A DNA stretch of 44,928 bases from Micromonosporaceae bacterium (lineage in GTDB: Bacteria > Actinomycetota > Actinomycetes > Mycobacteriales > Micromonosporaceae). Shown piece by piece: positions 8,906 to 18,610 of this stretch. The notes under the pieces were generated by a model, which saw nothing but the letters and a program-made list of their open reading frames with translations, was not told where the DNA came from and searched no databases. A program made the position numbers and the translations under genes. The stretch spans positions 1-44,928 of the forward strand of contig JAHRHA010000036.1 in assembly GCA_020027875.1 (NCBI GenBank). Direction: 5' to 3'. Within the stretch, counting starts at the first letter, position 1; each line of letters opens with the position of its first letter.

Positions 8906-9709
8906 GTGCGATCGGTCCTGGTTTGCTTGCGGACGCCGTTGGCGGCGCAGGTGGTGGCAAATGCCGCGGCTCAGCTCGGCTTGAGCGACGTCATCTCCAC
9001 GGCGGTCAGCGGCGCCGACGCGCTTGCGCGAGTTGCCGACACACCAGCTGACGTCCTGCTGGTTGATACGGCCTCGGTTCGGCCCGACACGGTGGGCTTC
9101 ACCCGGCGGGTTCTGGAACGCTCGCCGGAGGCCGTCGTCGTCTTCTTCGGGCCCGAGGATTCGGTTGTCGCGCGCGGCGCGGTGGAAGCCGGTGCCCGGG
9201 GGCTCATCCGCGGCGGCGAGCGCGAGGATCTCGTCGCCTCTGTCGCGAAGGCGCTTATGCTGCTGTTCCGATCGGCGCGCGCGTCGGTGCCCCTGCAGCG
9301 CTCGGAGGCCGAGCAACGCCCAGACGTCGAGACCGGCGAGACCGGCGAGACCGGCGCCGGCGAGACCGGCGAGACCGGCGCCGGCGACGCCTACGCCGAG
9401 CACGCTCACGCCGGGCGCGCGGAGGACGCGGTAGACGCCACGGATGTCGGCCAACCAACAGCGACCGCGGGCCAACCTGCCGCGGCCGGCGTCAGCGTCA
9501 ATGGTGTACGTCGTCTGGCCTTGACCGAGCGTGAGCTGCAGGTGCTGCGCGGGATGGCGGACGGCAAGAGCAACGCCGAGATCGGGCGGGAGTTGTTCGT
9601 CTCCGAGGACACGGTCAAGACGCACGCGCGACGGCTGTTCCGCAAGCTGAGCGCCCGGGACCGAGCCCATGCCGTGGCGGCCGCATTCCGAGCCGGCCTG
9701 GTGCGGTAA
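8906..9709 (+). CDS. bldM: BldM-like orphan response regulator, LuxR-type HTH
   Basis: The GTG at 8906, with AAAGGGGG 5 nt upstream, gives 267 residues. Residues 1-120 form a receiver domain and about 202-267 a LuxR/NarL helix-turn-helix. The stretch 'SNAEIGRELFVSEDTVKTHARRLFRKL' and the end 'RDRAHAVAAAFRAGLVR' closely resemble Streptomyces BldM as I recall it. BldM controls development there, as a homodimer or with WhiI. Asp54 is kept, but the acidic pair expected at 8-9 is Leu-Arg and the switch-side Lys is replaced ('GLIRGGERED'). Phosphorylation is therefore unlikely. The linker (about 130-200) is expanded by 'ETG' repeats; Streptomyces BldM is about 200 residues. The divergent whiB neighbour and downstream guaB repeat the Streptomyces arrangement. 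Confidence 0.87.
   Translation: MRSVLVCLRTPLAAQVVANAAAQLGLSDVISTAVSGADALARVADTPADVLLVDTASVRPDTVGFTRRVLERSPEAVVVFFGPEDSVVARGAVEAGARGLIRGGEREDLVASVAKALMLLFRSARASVPLQRSEAEQRPDVETGETGETGAGETGETGAGDAYAEHAHAGRAEDAVDATDVGQPTATAGQPAAAGVSVNGVRRLALTERELQVLRGMADGKSNAEIGRELFVSEDTVKTHARRLFRKLSARDRAHAVAAAFRAGLVR
9329..9385 (+). repeat. In-frame 9-bp repeats (GAGACCGGC) in the bldM linker
   Basis: Five copies of GAGACCGGC, interrupted twice by GCCGGC: three, spacer, two, spacer. They encode Glu-Thr-Gly with Ala-Gly between, in the flexible linker joining receiver and DNA-binding domains. Length changes here would keep the frame. Confidence 0.85.
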
Positions 9710-9796
9710 GTTGCTGCGTTGATCGCCTCCGGCGACGTTGCTGCGTTGATCGCCTCCGGCGACGTTGCTGCGTTGATCGCCTCCGGCGACGTTGCT
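9710..9796. repeat. 27-bp tandem repeat array A (3.2 units)
   Basis: Three identical units start at 9710, 9737 and 9764, followed by 6 bp of a fourth. The unit reads GTTGCTGCGTTGATCG then CCTCCGGCGAC. The array fills the whole gap between the bldM stop (9709) and the DUF5319 stop (9795-9797). Its reverse complement contains GCCGGAGGCGATCAACG, the same 17-bp core found in array B at 40669-40763, which also has a 27-bp period. Confidence 0.95.
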
Positions 9797-10184
9797 ACTT
9801 CTCGTCGTCGTCTTCGAGCAGCGTGTCATGCACACCGTCGGTGTAGCCGCGCGCGTATTCCCACGTCACATAGTGCTCCGGGTCGGGATCGAACGCTGGT
9901 TCGTGCACCCGCGGCCGGCCCGAGTCCAGCAGATGCCGCAGGTTGGAGCGCAGCAGGGCCCAGTCGAAGAAGTGCGGCTCGCGGCAGTCCTCGCAGTCGA
10001 TGACAAGGCCACGGATGCCGGCAGGCCCGAGCAGCGCCTCGTAGACCTCGAGATCCGCGAGATCTTCCTCGACGTCGGTGCGCTCGTCGTCGGTGAGCGG
10101 GTCGATCGGCTCGTCCGGCTCCTCCAGATCGGTGGACGGGTCGACCGGGTCGTCCCGGAACGGGTCCAGCGGCTCGTCATGCAC
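9795..10184 (-). CDS. DUF5319 protein (Rv3412-like)
   Basis: This is a 129-residue acidic cytoplasmic protein. The N terminus 'HDEPLDPFRDDPVDPS', the middle 'DLADLEVYEALLGPAGIRGLVIDCEDCREPHFFDWALLRSNL' (about 43-84) and 'HEPAFDPDPEHYVTWEYARGYTDG' match the actinobacterial DUF5319 family. The mycobacterial member sits just upstream of guaB2. The CxxC-like 'DCEDC' followed by His could bind a metal. Function is unknown. The start is GTG at 10184; GGAGG is only 1-2 nt upstream, which is unusually tight. The gene converges on bldM across the tandem array, overlapping its partial last unit by 2 bp. Confidence 0.88.
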   Translation of the reverse strand: MHDEPLDPFRDDPVDPSTDLEEPDEPIDPLTDDERTDVEEDLADLEVYEALLGPAGIRGLVIDCEDCREPHFFDWALLRSNLRHLLDSGRPRVHEPAFDPDPEHYVTWEYARGYTDGVHDTLLEDDDEK

Positions 10185-12064
<1,880 letters not shown>

Positions 12065-12077
12065 CCCCTCGCCCGCC

Positions 12078-12134
12078 GATCAAGGACTCTTGGCTGCATT
12101 TTGATCTCCGATTCACGACCATTCCTCCTTGATC
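12078..12134. repeat. Inverted repeat GATCAAGGA ... TCCTTGATC
   Basis: 9-bp arms at 12078-12086 and 12126-12134 with a 39-bp spacer that contains further GATC motifs (TTTGATCTCC). It lies between guaB and guaB3, ending 14 bp before the guaB3 ribosome-binding site. It may be a second, different class of dispersed palindromic element or an intercistronic RNA structure. Confidence 0.55.
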
Positions 12135-12160
12135 GACGAAGAAGAATAGGAGCGAACGCC

Positions 12161-13282
12161 GTGCGTGACGTCGTTGAGATCGGAACGGGGAAGACGGCGC
12201 AGCGGGGTTACCACCTGGACGACATCGCGATCGTGCCGAGCCGGCGAACCCGCGACGTGGACGACGTCTCCACCGCCTGGCAGCTCGACGCATATCCGTT
12301 CAAAATTCCGTGCGTGGCCCATCCCAGCGACGCCACTATGAGTCCGGCCACCGCAGTGGCGCTCGGCCGTCTCGGCGGCCTCGGGGTGCTCAATGTGGAG
12401 GGACTGTGGTGCCGGTACGCCGATCCGGCCAAGACGCTGGAGGCGCTGGCCACTCTGGACGATGAAGGAGTGACCGCGACCCGACGGCTGCAGGAGGCGT
12501 ACGCGGAGCCGATCAAGCCGGAGCTGATCGCCGACCGGGTGAAGTCCATCCGCGAGGGTGGCGTCACGGTAGCGGTCCGGGTCTCGCCACAGCACACCCT
12601 CACCCTGGCGCCGGTGATCCTGGACGCCGGCGTGGACATCCTCGTCATCCAGGGCACGATCGTCTCGGCCGAGCATGTGTCCACAAACGACGAACCGTTG
12701 AACCTCAAGGAGTTCATCGCCGACCTCGATCTGCCCGTGATCGCCGGTGGGTGCACGGACTACAAGACAGCGCTGCACCTGATGCGTACCGGGGCTGCGG
12801 GCGTCATCGTGGGTGTCGGCGCCGACGGCTGGTCCACAACGGACACAGTCCTGGGTATCCGGGTGCCGATGGCGACCGCCATAGCGGACGCGGCTGCCGC
12901 CCGCCGCGACTATCTGGACGAGACCGGCGGGCGATACGTGCACCTCATCGCCGACGGTGACCTGAACAGCAGCGGGGACATCGCGAAGGCGCTGGGCTGC
13001 GGTGCCGACGCCGTCATGCTCGGTGAACCCATGACGCGGTGTGAAGAGGCCCCCGCCGGCGGCGCGTGGTGGCACTCCGCCGCCAGCCACCCCAACCTGC
13101 CGCGCGGGTCCTATGGCGTTGCCGAGGAGCCGCTGGGTTCGCTCGAAAAGCTGCTGTACGGGCCGAGCGATGACCCGGACGGCAGCCTCAACCTCTTCGG
13201 CGGGCTACGTCGGGCGATGGCCAAGTGCGGCTACAGCGACCTGAAGGAGTTCCAGAAGGTCGGCCTAGTCCTGGACCGCTGA
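12161..13282 (+). CDS. guaB3: GuaB3 family IMP dehydrogenase-related protein
   Basis: The GTG at 12161 with AGGAG 8 nt upstream gives 373 residues beginning 'VRDVVEIGTGKTAQRGYHLDDIAIVPSRRT', as in actinobacterial GuaB3. It keeps the IMPDH/GMP reductase TIM barrel: 'ARRDYLDETGGRYVHLIADGD' and 'GGLRRAMAKCGYSDLKEFQKVGL'. It has no CBS domains. In the loop that in GuaB is [11 protein letters not shown], this protein has 'GVGADGWSTTD' (218-228), with Ser225 where the nucleophilic Cys should be. It therefore should not form the thioimidate intermediate; a regulatory or other role is possible. This substitution is usual in the family as I know it. It probably shares a transcript with guaB. Confidence 0.93.
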   Translation: MRDVVEIGTGKTAQRGYHLDDIAIVPSRRTRDVDDVSTAWQLDAYPFKIPCVAHPSDATMSPATAVALGRLGGLGVLNVEGLWCRYADPAKTLEALATLDDEGVTATRRLQEAYAEPIKPELIADRVKSIREGGVTVAVRVSPQHTLTLAPVILDAGVDILVIQGTIVSAEHVSTNDEPLNLKEFIADLDLPVIAGGCTDYKTALHLMRTGAAGVIVGVGADGWSTTDTVLGIRVPMATAIADAAAARRDYLDETGGRYVHLIADGDLNSSGDIAKALGCGADAVMLGEPMTRCEEAPAGGAWWHSAASHPNLPRGSYGVAEEPLGSLEKLLYGPSDDPDGSLNLFGGLRRAMAKCGYSDLKEFQKVGLVLDR

Positions 13283-13437
13283 CACGGCTTCCTCGGCTGG
13301 GGCGCGTTTGCGAGCCGGCCTGCCGGGTGATCGCGGAGATCGGCGCGGCGGTGCGTTGCCTTGGCATGATCACGACTCTCCTTTGGATCGCCGTCTACTG
13401 TTGCGGTGCGTGGCGACGGCCATAGAAGGGGCGTGTA

Positions 13438-14886
13438 ATGGGTCGGAGTAAGTCGCCGGTCAGGGTGATCACGGCAGTCGTTGCGATGGCTGCCCTGGTG
13501 CTGGCGGGCTGCACTAAGCCGGGTCCATCGCTGAGGCCCACCGCCACCACGAACCCGCCAGGCGTGTTTGGGCCAGGAGCGGACGGGCTCGGCGACACGT
13601 ACTACCCGAAGGCGGGCAATGGCGGGTACGACGTCGCCAACTACGATCTCGACCTCAAGTACGACCCACCGACCGACACGCTGACGGGCACGGCCACCAT
13701 CACCGCCACCGCGACCGCTGACCTGTCCCGGTTCAACCTCGACTTCACCGGCCTCAAGACCGAGAAGGTCACGGTCAACGACGTGGATGCCGCGGCCGAG
13801 CAGTCGGGCGCGGAGCTTGTCGTTACGCCTGCCACGGGGATCGCCACGGGCGCGCAGTTTGTCGTGAAGGTGACCTACGGCGGCGTCCCCAAGGCGTTCG
13901 ACGAGCCGGGCCTGGGCGAGATCGGGTTCCTGCACACCGACGACGGCGCCGTCGCCATCGGCGAGCCCGAGGTCGCGTCCTCGTGGTTCCCCGTCAACGA
14001 CCACCCGCGCGACAAGGCGACCTACACCGTCAAGATCGCAGCGCCGGAGGGGCTGGCCGCACTCTCCAACGGCGCGATGAAGGACAAGAGGTCCGCCGGT
14101 GGTTGGACGACCTGGACGTGGTCGGAGACCAAGCCCATGGCCCCGTACCTGGCCACCGTGGTGATCGGAAAGTACCGCGTGAAGGAGAGCACTCACGACG
14201 GCAAACCCATGGTGATCGCGGTCGACACATCATTGTCCGCACAGGTCGACGCCCAGATGGCGCAGACTCCCGAGGTCATCGACTTCCTCGAGTCCAAGTT
14301 CGGGCCCTACCCCTTCGACGCCCTCGGCGGCATCGTCATCGACGACCGGCGCGTCCGTTTCGCCCTGGAGAATCAGAGCCGGCCGATCTACAGCTCGGCC
14401 TTCTTCGAGGCGGGCGAGGACGGGACCTGGGTGATCGTGCACGAGTTGGCCCACCAGTGGTATGGCGACAGCGTTGCCGTCAACGAATGGAAGGAGATCT
14501 GGCTCAACGAGGGATTCGCCTCGTACGCGGAGTGGCTGTGGTTCGAGGACAAGGGTGAACAGACGGCTCAGCAGACGTTCGACAACTCCTATGCGCCGGC
14601 CGACGCCGAGATGTGGCGTGTGCCGCCCGGCGATCCCGGAAAGTCCGACCTCTTCCACGAGTCGGTCTACACCCGCGGGGCGATGACGCTGCACGCATTG
14701 CGGGTCACCGTCGGAGACGACGCGTTTTTCAAGATCCTTAAGGCGTGGGCAGCAGAGAAGGCGCACTCGAATGCGACCACACCCGAGTTCATCGCGCTGG
14801 CCGAGCGGATCTCCGGCAAACAGCTCGACCAACTCTTCGACGACTGGCTGTACGGCGAGAAGCGTCCGCCGCGCCCTCGGCGCTGA
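13438..14886 (+). CDS. M1-family zinc metallopeptidase, lipoprotein
   Basis: An aminopeptidase-N-like protein exported and lipid-anchored outside the membrane. The signal peptide ends in lipobox 'LAGC' with Cys25. The N-terminal M1 beta domain includes 'YDVANYDLDLKYDP' and 'LTGTATITATA'. The GAMEN-like substrate loop reads 'ALENQSRPIY'. The zinc site is HELAH (His335, Glu336, His339) with the third ligand Glu358 in 'NEGFA', the exact HExxH-x18-E spacing. At 482 residues it is shorter than full aminopeptidases N, lacking the large C-terminal helical domain, as in other short actinobacterial M1 lipoproteins. AAGGGG 8 nt before the ATG supports the start. Confidence 0.93.
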   Translation: MGRSKSPVRVITAVVAMAALVLAGCTKPGPSLRPTATTNPPGVFGPGADGLGDTYYPKAGNGGYDVANYDLDLKYDPPTDTLTGTATITATATADLSRFNLDFTGLKTEKVTVNDVDAAAEQSGAELVVTPATGIATGAQFVVKVTYGGVPKAFDEPGLGEIGFLHTDDGAVAIGEPEVASSWFPVNDHPRDKATYTVKIAAPEGLAALSNGAMKDKRSAGGWTTWTWSETKPMAPYLATVVIGKYRVKESTHDGKPMVIAVDTSLSAQVDAQMAQTPEVIDFLESKFGPYPFDALGGIVIDDRRVRFALENQSRPIYSSAFFEAGEDGTWVIVHELAHQWYGDSVAVNEWKEIWLNEGFASYAEWLWFEDKGEQTAQQTFDNSYAPADAEMWRVPPGDPGKSDLFHESVYTRGAMTLHALRVTVGDDAFFKILKAWAAEKAHSNATTPEFIALAERISGKQLDQLFDDWLYGEKRPPRPRR

Positions 14887-14916
14887 CGCCGTTTGGGCGT
14901 CCACTCGCCGCGAAGC

Positions 14917-14988
14917 AAGATCTCCGCGATCATGAGCTGACCGTCGCGAAACAGCGTCGATCATGACCTCCAGGTCATGATCGACGGG
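14917..14988. repeat. Dispersed palindromic element, copy 2 (inverted)
   Basis: Same element as at 6615-6695 but in opposite orientation. The tail (AAGATC at 14917-14922, GATCATGAGCTGACCGTCGCG) comes first, then the palindrome with 15-bp arms at 14955-14969 and 14972-14986. It ends just before the GGGGAAGGGG ribosome-binding site of the GMC oxidoreductase gene, so a folded mRNA would sit against that site. Confidence 0.8.
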
Positions 14989-15000
14989 GAAGGGGTCAGT

Positions 15001-16713
15001 ATGAGTGGCGTGCGGTATGACGTGGTGATCATAGGATCCGGCTTCGGCGGCAGCGTCGCCGCACTGCGCCTCGTCGAGAAGGGCTACTCGGTCGCCGTGC
15101 TCGAAGCCGGGCGGCGCTTCGCCGACGACGAGTTCCCGAAGACATCGTGGCGGGTGCGGCGCTTCCTCTGGGCACCGAAACTCGGCTGCTACGGGATCCA
15201 GCGCATCGACATCTTGCGCGGAAGTCGCGAGGCCGGGGGTGTGCTGGTGCTCTCCGGCGCTGGCGTCGGCGGCGGCAGCCTGGTCTACGCCAACACGCTC
15301 TACGAGCCGCTCGATGAATTCTTCAACGACCCGCAGTGGCGCGACATCACCGACTGGCGCTCCGAGCTAGCGCCGCACTATGACCAGGCCAAGCGCATGC
15401 TGGGCGTCACGACCTACCCGAGGCGGACAGCCGCGGACCGCGCCATGCTTGCTGTCGCCGAACGGATGGGCGTGGCGCATACCTTCCACGCCACTCCCGT
15501 CGGGGTCCACCTCGCCGAGCCCGGTGCAACGGTGCCGGACCCGTACTTCGGCGGCGTCGGACCCGATCGGACCGGATGCCTCCACTGTGGAAGCTGCATG
15601 ACGGGGTGCCGCCACGGCGCCAAGAACACGCTGGTCAAGAACTATCTGTACCTCGCGGAGAGGGCCGGCGCGCAAGTCTTCCCGCTGACCACCGTCACCG
15701 CCGTCCGCCCCACCCCCGGTGCGGGCTACCTGGTCGACACAGCACGAACCGGCGCGTGGCTTCCGCACCGTCGACGCACCTTCGAGGCCGACCAGGTGAT
15801 CTTCGCGGCGGGGGCGCTGGGCACGCAGCGCCTGCTGCACCGGATGAGGACGTCGGGGCGGCTACCCAAACTCTCCAGCCGGCTCGGCGCGTTGACCCGC
15901 ACCAACTCGGAGTCGATTCTCGGCGCCGCGGTGCCGAACGGTGCGGCCCGCAGACGGGGACTCGATCTCACCGACGGCGTGGCCATCACCAGCTCGTTCC
16001 ATCCCGATGAACACACACATATCGAGCCGGTCCGGTATGGGAAGGGCTCGAACTCGATGGGGTTGCTGCAGACGCTGCTCACCGACGGCGGCCCGCGACG
16101 CCGGCTGCGCTGGATCGGCAACATCGGCCGGCACCCGATCAACGCCGCTCGCGCCGTCTCGGTCCGCCGCTGGTCCGAGCGAACGGTCATCGCGCTCGTG
16201 ATGCAGTCGGTGGACAACTCGCTCAGCGTCGCCTATCGACGGTCCTGGTATGGGCGGCGCAGGCTGGTGGCGAGCATCGGGCACGGGGCTCCCAACCCGA
16301 GCTGGATTCCGGCCGGCAACCGCGCGGTGCGGCTGCTCGCCGATGAGCTGGGCGCCGTCGCGGGCGGCTCGATCAGCGAGGTCTTCAACATGCCGGTGAC
16401 CGCGCATATCCTTGGCGGCGCCGTTATCGGCGCTTCACCAGCGCAGGGCGTGGTAGACGCGTATCACCGTGTCTTTGGGCACGACGGTCTGCACGTCGTC
16501 GACGGCGCGGCGGTCAGCGCCAACCTCGGCGTCAACCCGTCGCTCACGATCACGGCGCAGGCCGAGCGGGCGATGTCCTTCTGGCCCAACCGGGGCGAGG
16601 AGGACCCGCGGCCCCCGCTGGGTCACGACTACGAGCGGGTCGACCCGGTCCCGCCCGGCTCGCCGGTCGTGCCCGCGCAGGCGCGGACGGCCCTCCGCCT
16701 GCTGCCGCGCTGA
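15001..16713 (+). CDS. GMC-family FAD oxidoreductase (cholesterol-oxidase-like, ChoD type)
   Basis: The ATG at 15001 has GGGGAAGGGG close upstream; an earlier in-frame ATG (14977) lies inside the palindromic repeat and is rejected. The 570-residue protein begins with the FAD fold 'YDVVIIGSGFGGSVAALRLVEKG' (6-28). It has 'GAGVGGGSLVYANTLYEP', then a Cys-rich 'HCGSCMTGCRHGAKNTL' segment seen in mycobacterial ChoD-like proteins. The GMC C-terminal part is 'VVDGAAVSANLGVNPSLTITAQAERAM' with the catalytic-region Asn. Its position between guaB3 and guaA matches choD (Rv3409c). The physiological substrate may not be cholesterol; a large alicyclic alcohol is a safer inference. Confidence 0.87.
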   Translation: MSGVRYDVVIIGSGFGGSVAALRLVEKGYSVAVLEAGRRFADDEFPKTSWRVRRFLWAPKLGCYGIQRIDILRGSREAGGVLVLSGAGVGGGSLVYANTLYEPLDEFFNDPQWRDITDWRSELAPHYDQAKRMLGVTTYPRRTAADRAMLAVAERMGVAHTFHATPVGVHLAEPGATVPDPYFGGVGPDRTGCLHCGSCMTGCRHGAKNTLVKNYLYLAERAGAQVFPLTTVTAVRPTPGAGYLVDTARTGAWLPHRRRTFEADQVIFAAGALGTQRLLHRMRTSGRLPKLSSRLGALTRTNSESILGAAVPNGAARRRGLDLTDGVAITSSFHPDEHTHIEPVRYGKGSNSMGLLQTLLTDGGPRRRLRWIGNIGRHPINAARAVSVRRWSERTVIALVMQSVDNSLSVAYRRSWYGRRRLVASIGHGAPNPSWIPAGNRAVRLLADELGAVAGGSISEVFNMPVTAHILGGAVIGASPAQGVVDAYHRVFGHDGLHVVDGAAVSANLGVNPSLTITAQAERAMSFWPNRGEEDPRPPLGHDYERVDPVPPGSPVVPAQARTALRLLPR

Positions 16714-16769
16714 CGTTCTCACCGACTTCTTAAGATCGGCTCATCGCGACCTCACGGTCAGCACTCACC

Positions 16770-17342
16770 ATGATGAGCGTGAGACGTTCTATGCCGGTGG
16801 AGCACGGTGGCGCCGCCGATGTGGTGTATGTGCTGTGTCTGATGCAGGCCGCCTTCCTGTTGCTCGGCGGGCTCGGCGAGGTGCTGCTCATGGGCGGCAA
16901 CCCGGCGTACCTCGTCCTGCCGGTGGCGAAGATGGTGCTGCTGTTCGTCTTCGCGGCCAAGGTGGTCTCGGGTCGGCGGTGGGCCCTGGTGGCCCTGATT
17001 GTGGTGCAGGGAATCACCTTGGTCGGGTTCTGGCTGCAGTTTGGCGCGGGGTTCCTTCCGTGGGTCGACTTCACCGTCAACTTGGTCGGCCTGATCACCA
17101 ACGTCGCCGTGCCGGCCGCGGTGGTCTACCTGTGTGCGACCATGCTTGTCCCTCGCCCGTCCGCTGGTGAGCAGATCTTGTACGGGCTGCCGGTGCCGCA
17201 GGATCCGTATGCGCCCGCCCCGATGGTGACCACGGCGACTGTGCCTCAGCTGGCCGTGCCGTTTGCGCCGCGTCTGGTCGTGCCGACCGCCGTCGTCCCC
17301 TCGGCCATCCTGACGACGGAGGCAGCCTGTGAATCCGGTTGA
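16770..17342 (+). CDS. Uncharacterised membrane protein with four TM helices
   Basis: The 190-residue product has about four hydrophobic helices between residues 18 and 127: 'VVYVLCLMQAAFLLLGGLGEVLLM', 'YLVLPVAKMVLLFVFAAKVV', 'WALVALIVVQGITLVGFWL' and 'LVGLITNVAVPAAVVYLCATML'. A 60-residue Pro/Val/Thr-rich tail follows and is probably disordered. No family was recognised. ATG at 16770 or, 21 bp on, ATG at 16791 may be the start; neither has a good ribosome-binding site. The end overlaps the next gene by 14 bp in another frame, a tight coupling that suggests a two-protein unit. Confidence 0.65.
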   Translation: MMSVRRSMPVEHGGAADVVYVLCLMQAAFLLLGGLGEVLLMGGNPAYLVLPVAKMVLLFVFAAKVVSGRRWALVALIVVQGITLVGFWLQFGAGFLPWVDFTVNLVGLITNVAVPAAVVYLCATMLVPRPSAGEQILYGLPVPQDPYAPAPMVTTATVPQLAVPFAPRLVVPTAVVPSAILTTEAACESG

Positions 17343-18600
17343 CGCGTTCTCGGTCGGGATCGCCCCGCAACACGTGCCCGCTCTCGTCGCGGCCTGCCTG
17401 CTCCCGGTGCTCGTCTTCGGTGTACGGCGGCTCCGCGCGCCAGGTGCCCATACCCGCCGGGATCTTGGATACTTCTCGGGCCCAGGGGCCCCGACATCAT
17501 CCAAGATCGCGGGGGTGGGTGCGGTGCGGCTGTGGGCGGCGTGGTTGCTCGGCATCGCGGCCGCGGTCCACCTTGCGCTCCCGCTCGGGCACTACGACGG
17601 TCCACTGCTCACGATCGCCTTCCTGGGCAGCGGTGCCGCGTACGCCTGGCTCGCCGTGCGGGCGCTGGAGGGGCGCTCGTGGCGGCTGCTCGCCGCCGTG
17701 CTCCTGATTGGCACGCTGATCTCCTATCTGGTCGTCGCGGGCAGCGGTGGCGAGGAGCCGGACCAGGTGGGCATCGCGACCGCTCTGGTCGAGCTCGCCG
17801 CACTCGGGTTGTGCCTCGTGCCAGGCCGGGAGCCAGGACGGCCCCGGCGCTTCAAGCGGTTCGCCGGTTCGACGGCGACGGTCTTCGTGACCTTCGTCGT
17901 GGGGACGACGATCTGGATCGGGTCGTTCCTCGCCCACGCCGCGACGGACACTGATGCATCGGCGGCGCCCGATGGTGGGGTCGGCGCGATGGGCCACACC
18001 GGTGACCACGCCGAGGAACATGACCATGCGGCGCGGGCCCAGGCCGGTGTCATCATGCGGCCCATCGCGGATCATCACCCGACGCTGGCGCAGCAGCAGG
18101 CGGCCGACCGGCTCGCCGCCGCGACGAAGGCGGCGATGAAGAACTACGCGATTCTCGACGCCGCGATCGGGGCCGGGTACGAGGTGCCCAACCCGGGTAC
18201 GGGCACGGATGTGCACATGGACAACAAGAAGTTCAAGAACGACGGGCGGGTGCTCGACCCACAACGCCCGGAGACCCTCGTGTACGCCATCGAGGGGGGC
18301 CGGGCGACTCTGCTCGGCGTCGTCTTCGTGATGGAGCGAGCGGGCCGGGCCGGCCCGGAGCCCGGTGGGCCGATCACCCGCTGGCACGCGCACAACATCT
18401 GCCTGACCCTGCTGCCGCCGGGCTTCGGCATCGTCACACCGTTCGGCACGTGCCCCGCCCTGTCGGTCAACGTGACTTCGCCGGAGATGATGCACGTCTG
18501 GATCATCGACAACCCGTCCGGAGCCTTCGCCGAGGGCCTGGACGACACCTGGGTACGCGCCTACCACGCTGAGCACGGCAGGCCATACTCCCGTCGGTAG
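17329..18600 (+). CDS. Uncharacterised membrane protein with His-rich extracytoplasmic domain
   Basis: The GTG at 17329 has GGAGG 6 nt upstream and gives 423 residues. Roughly six hydrophobic helices occupy the first 210. A His/Asp/Glu-rich stretch ('[15 protein letters not shown]') follows, then a soluble domain of about 170 residues predicted outside the membrane. That domain has '[29 protein letters not shown]', '[17 protein letters not shown]' and '[10 protein letters not shown]'. Its repeated His, plus one Cys and Met-Met-His, look like metal ligands and are reminiscent of cupin or cupredoxin-like domains; this is pattern-based inference. It ends 10 bp before guaA, so all may be cotranscribed. 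Confidence 0.7.
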   Translation: MNPVDAFSVGIAPQHVPALVAACLLPVLVFGVRRLRAPGAHTRRDLGYFSGPGAPTSSKIAGVGAVRLWAAWLLGIAAAVHLALPLGHYDGPLLTIAFLGSGAAYAWLAVRALEGRSWRLLAAVLLIGTLISYLVVAGSGGEEPDQVGIATALVELAALGLCLVPGREPGRPRRFKRFAGSTATVFVTFVVGTTIWIGSFLAHAATDTDASAAPDGGVGAMGHTGDHAEEHDHAARAQAGVIMRPIADHHPTLAQQQAADRLAAATKAAMKNYAILDAAIGAGYEVPNPGTGTDVHMDNKKFKNDGRVLDPQRPETLVYAIEGGRATLLGVVFVMERAGRAGPEPGGPITRWHAHNICLTLLPPGFGIVTPFGTCPALSVNVTSPEMMHVWIIDNPSGAFAEGLDDTWVRAYHAEHGRPYSRR

Positions 18601-18610
18601 GCTCACCTGC

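Noticed and set aside
9710..9796. CRISPR array
   Set aside because: Units are directly adjacent with no spacers; it is a simple tandem repeat. The same applies to 40669-40763, 34241-34330 and 34843-34968.
8345..9835. A 496-codon open frame on the minus strand covering whiB and running through the antisense of bldM and repeat array A
   Set aside because: The real whiB start (8761) has a ribosome-binding site. The upstream part is antisense to the clear BldM-like gene and to the 27-bp array; it is open only because of high GC.
14977..15000. Earlier ATG for the GMC oxidoreductase
   Set aside because: It is inside the palindromic repeat and adds eight non-conserved residues; the ATG at 15001 has the ribosome-binding site.
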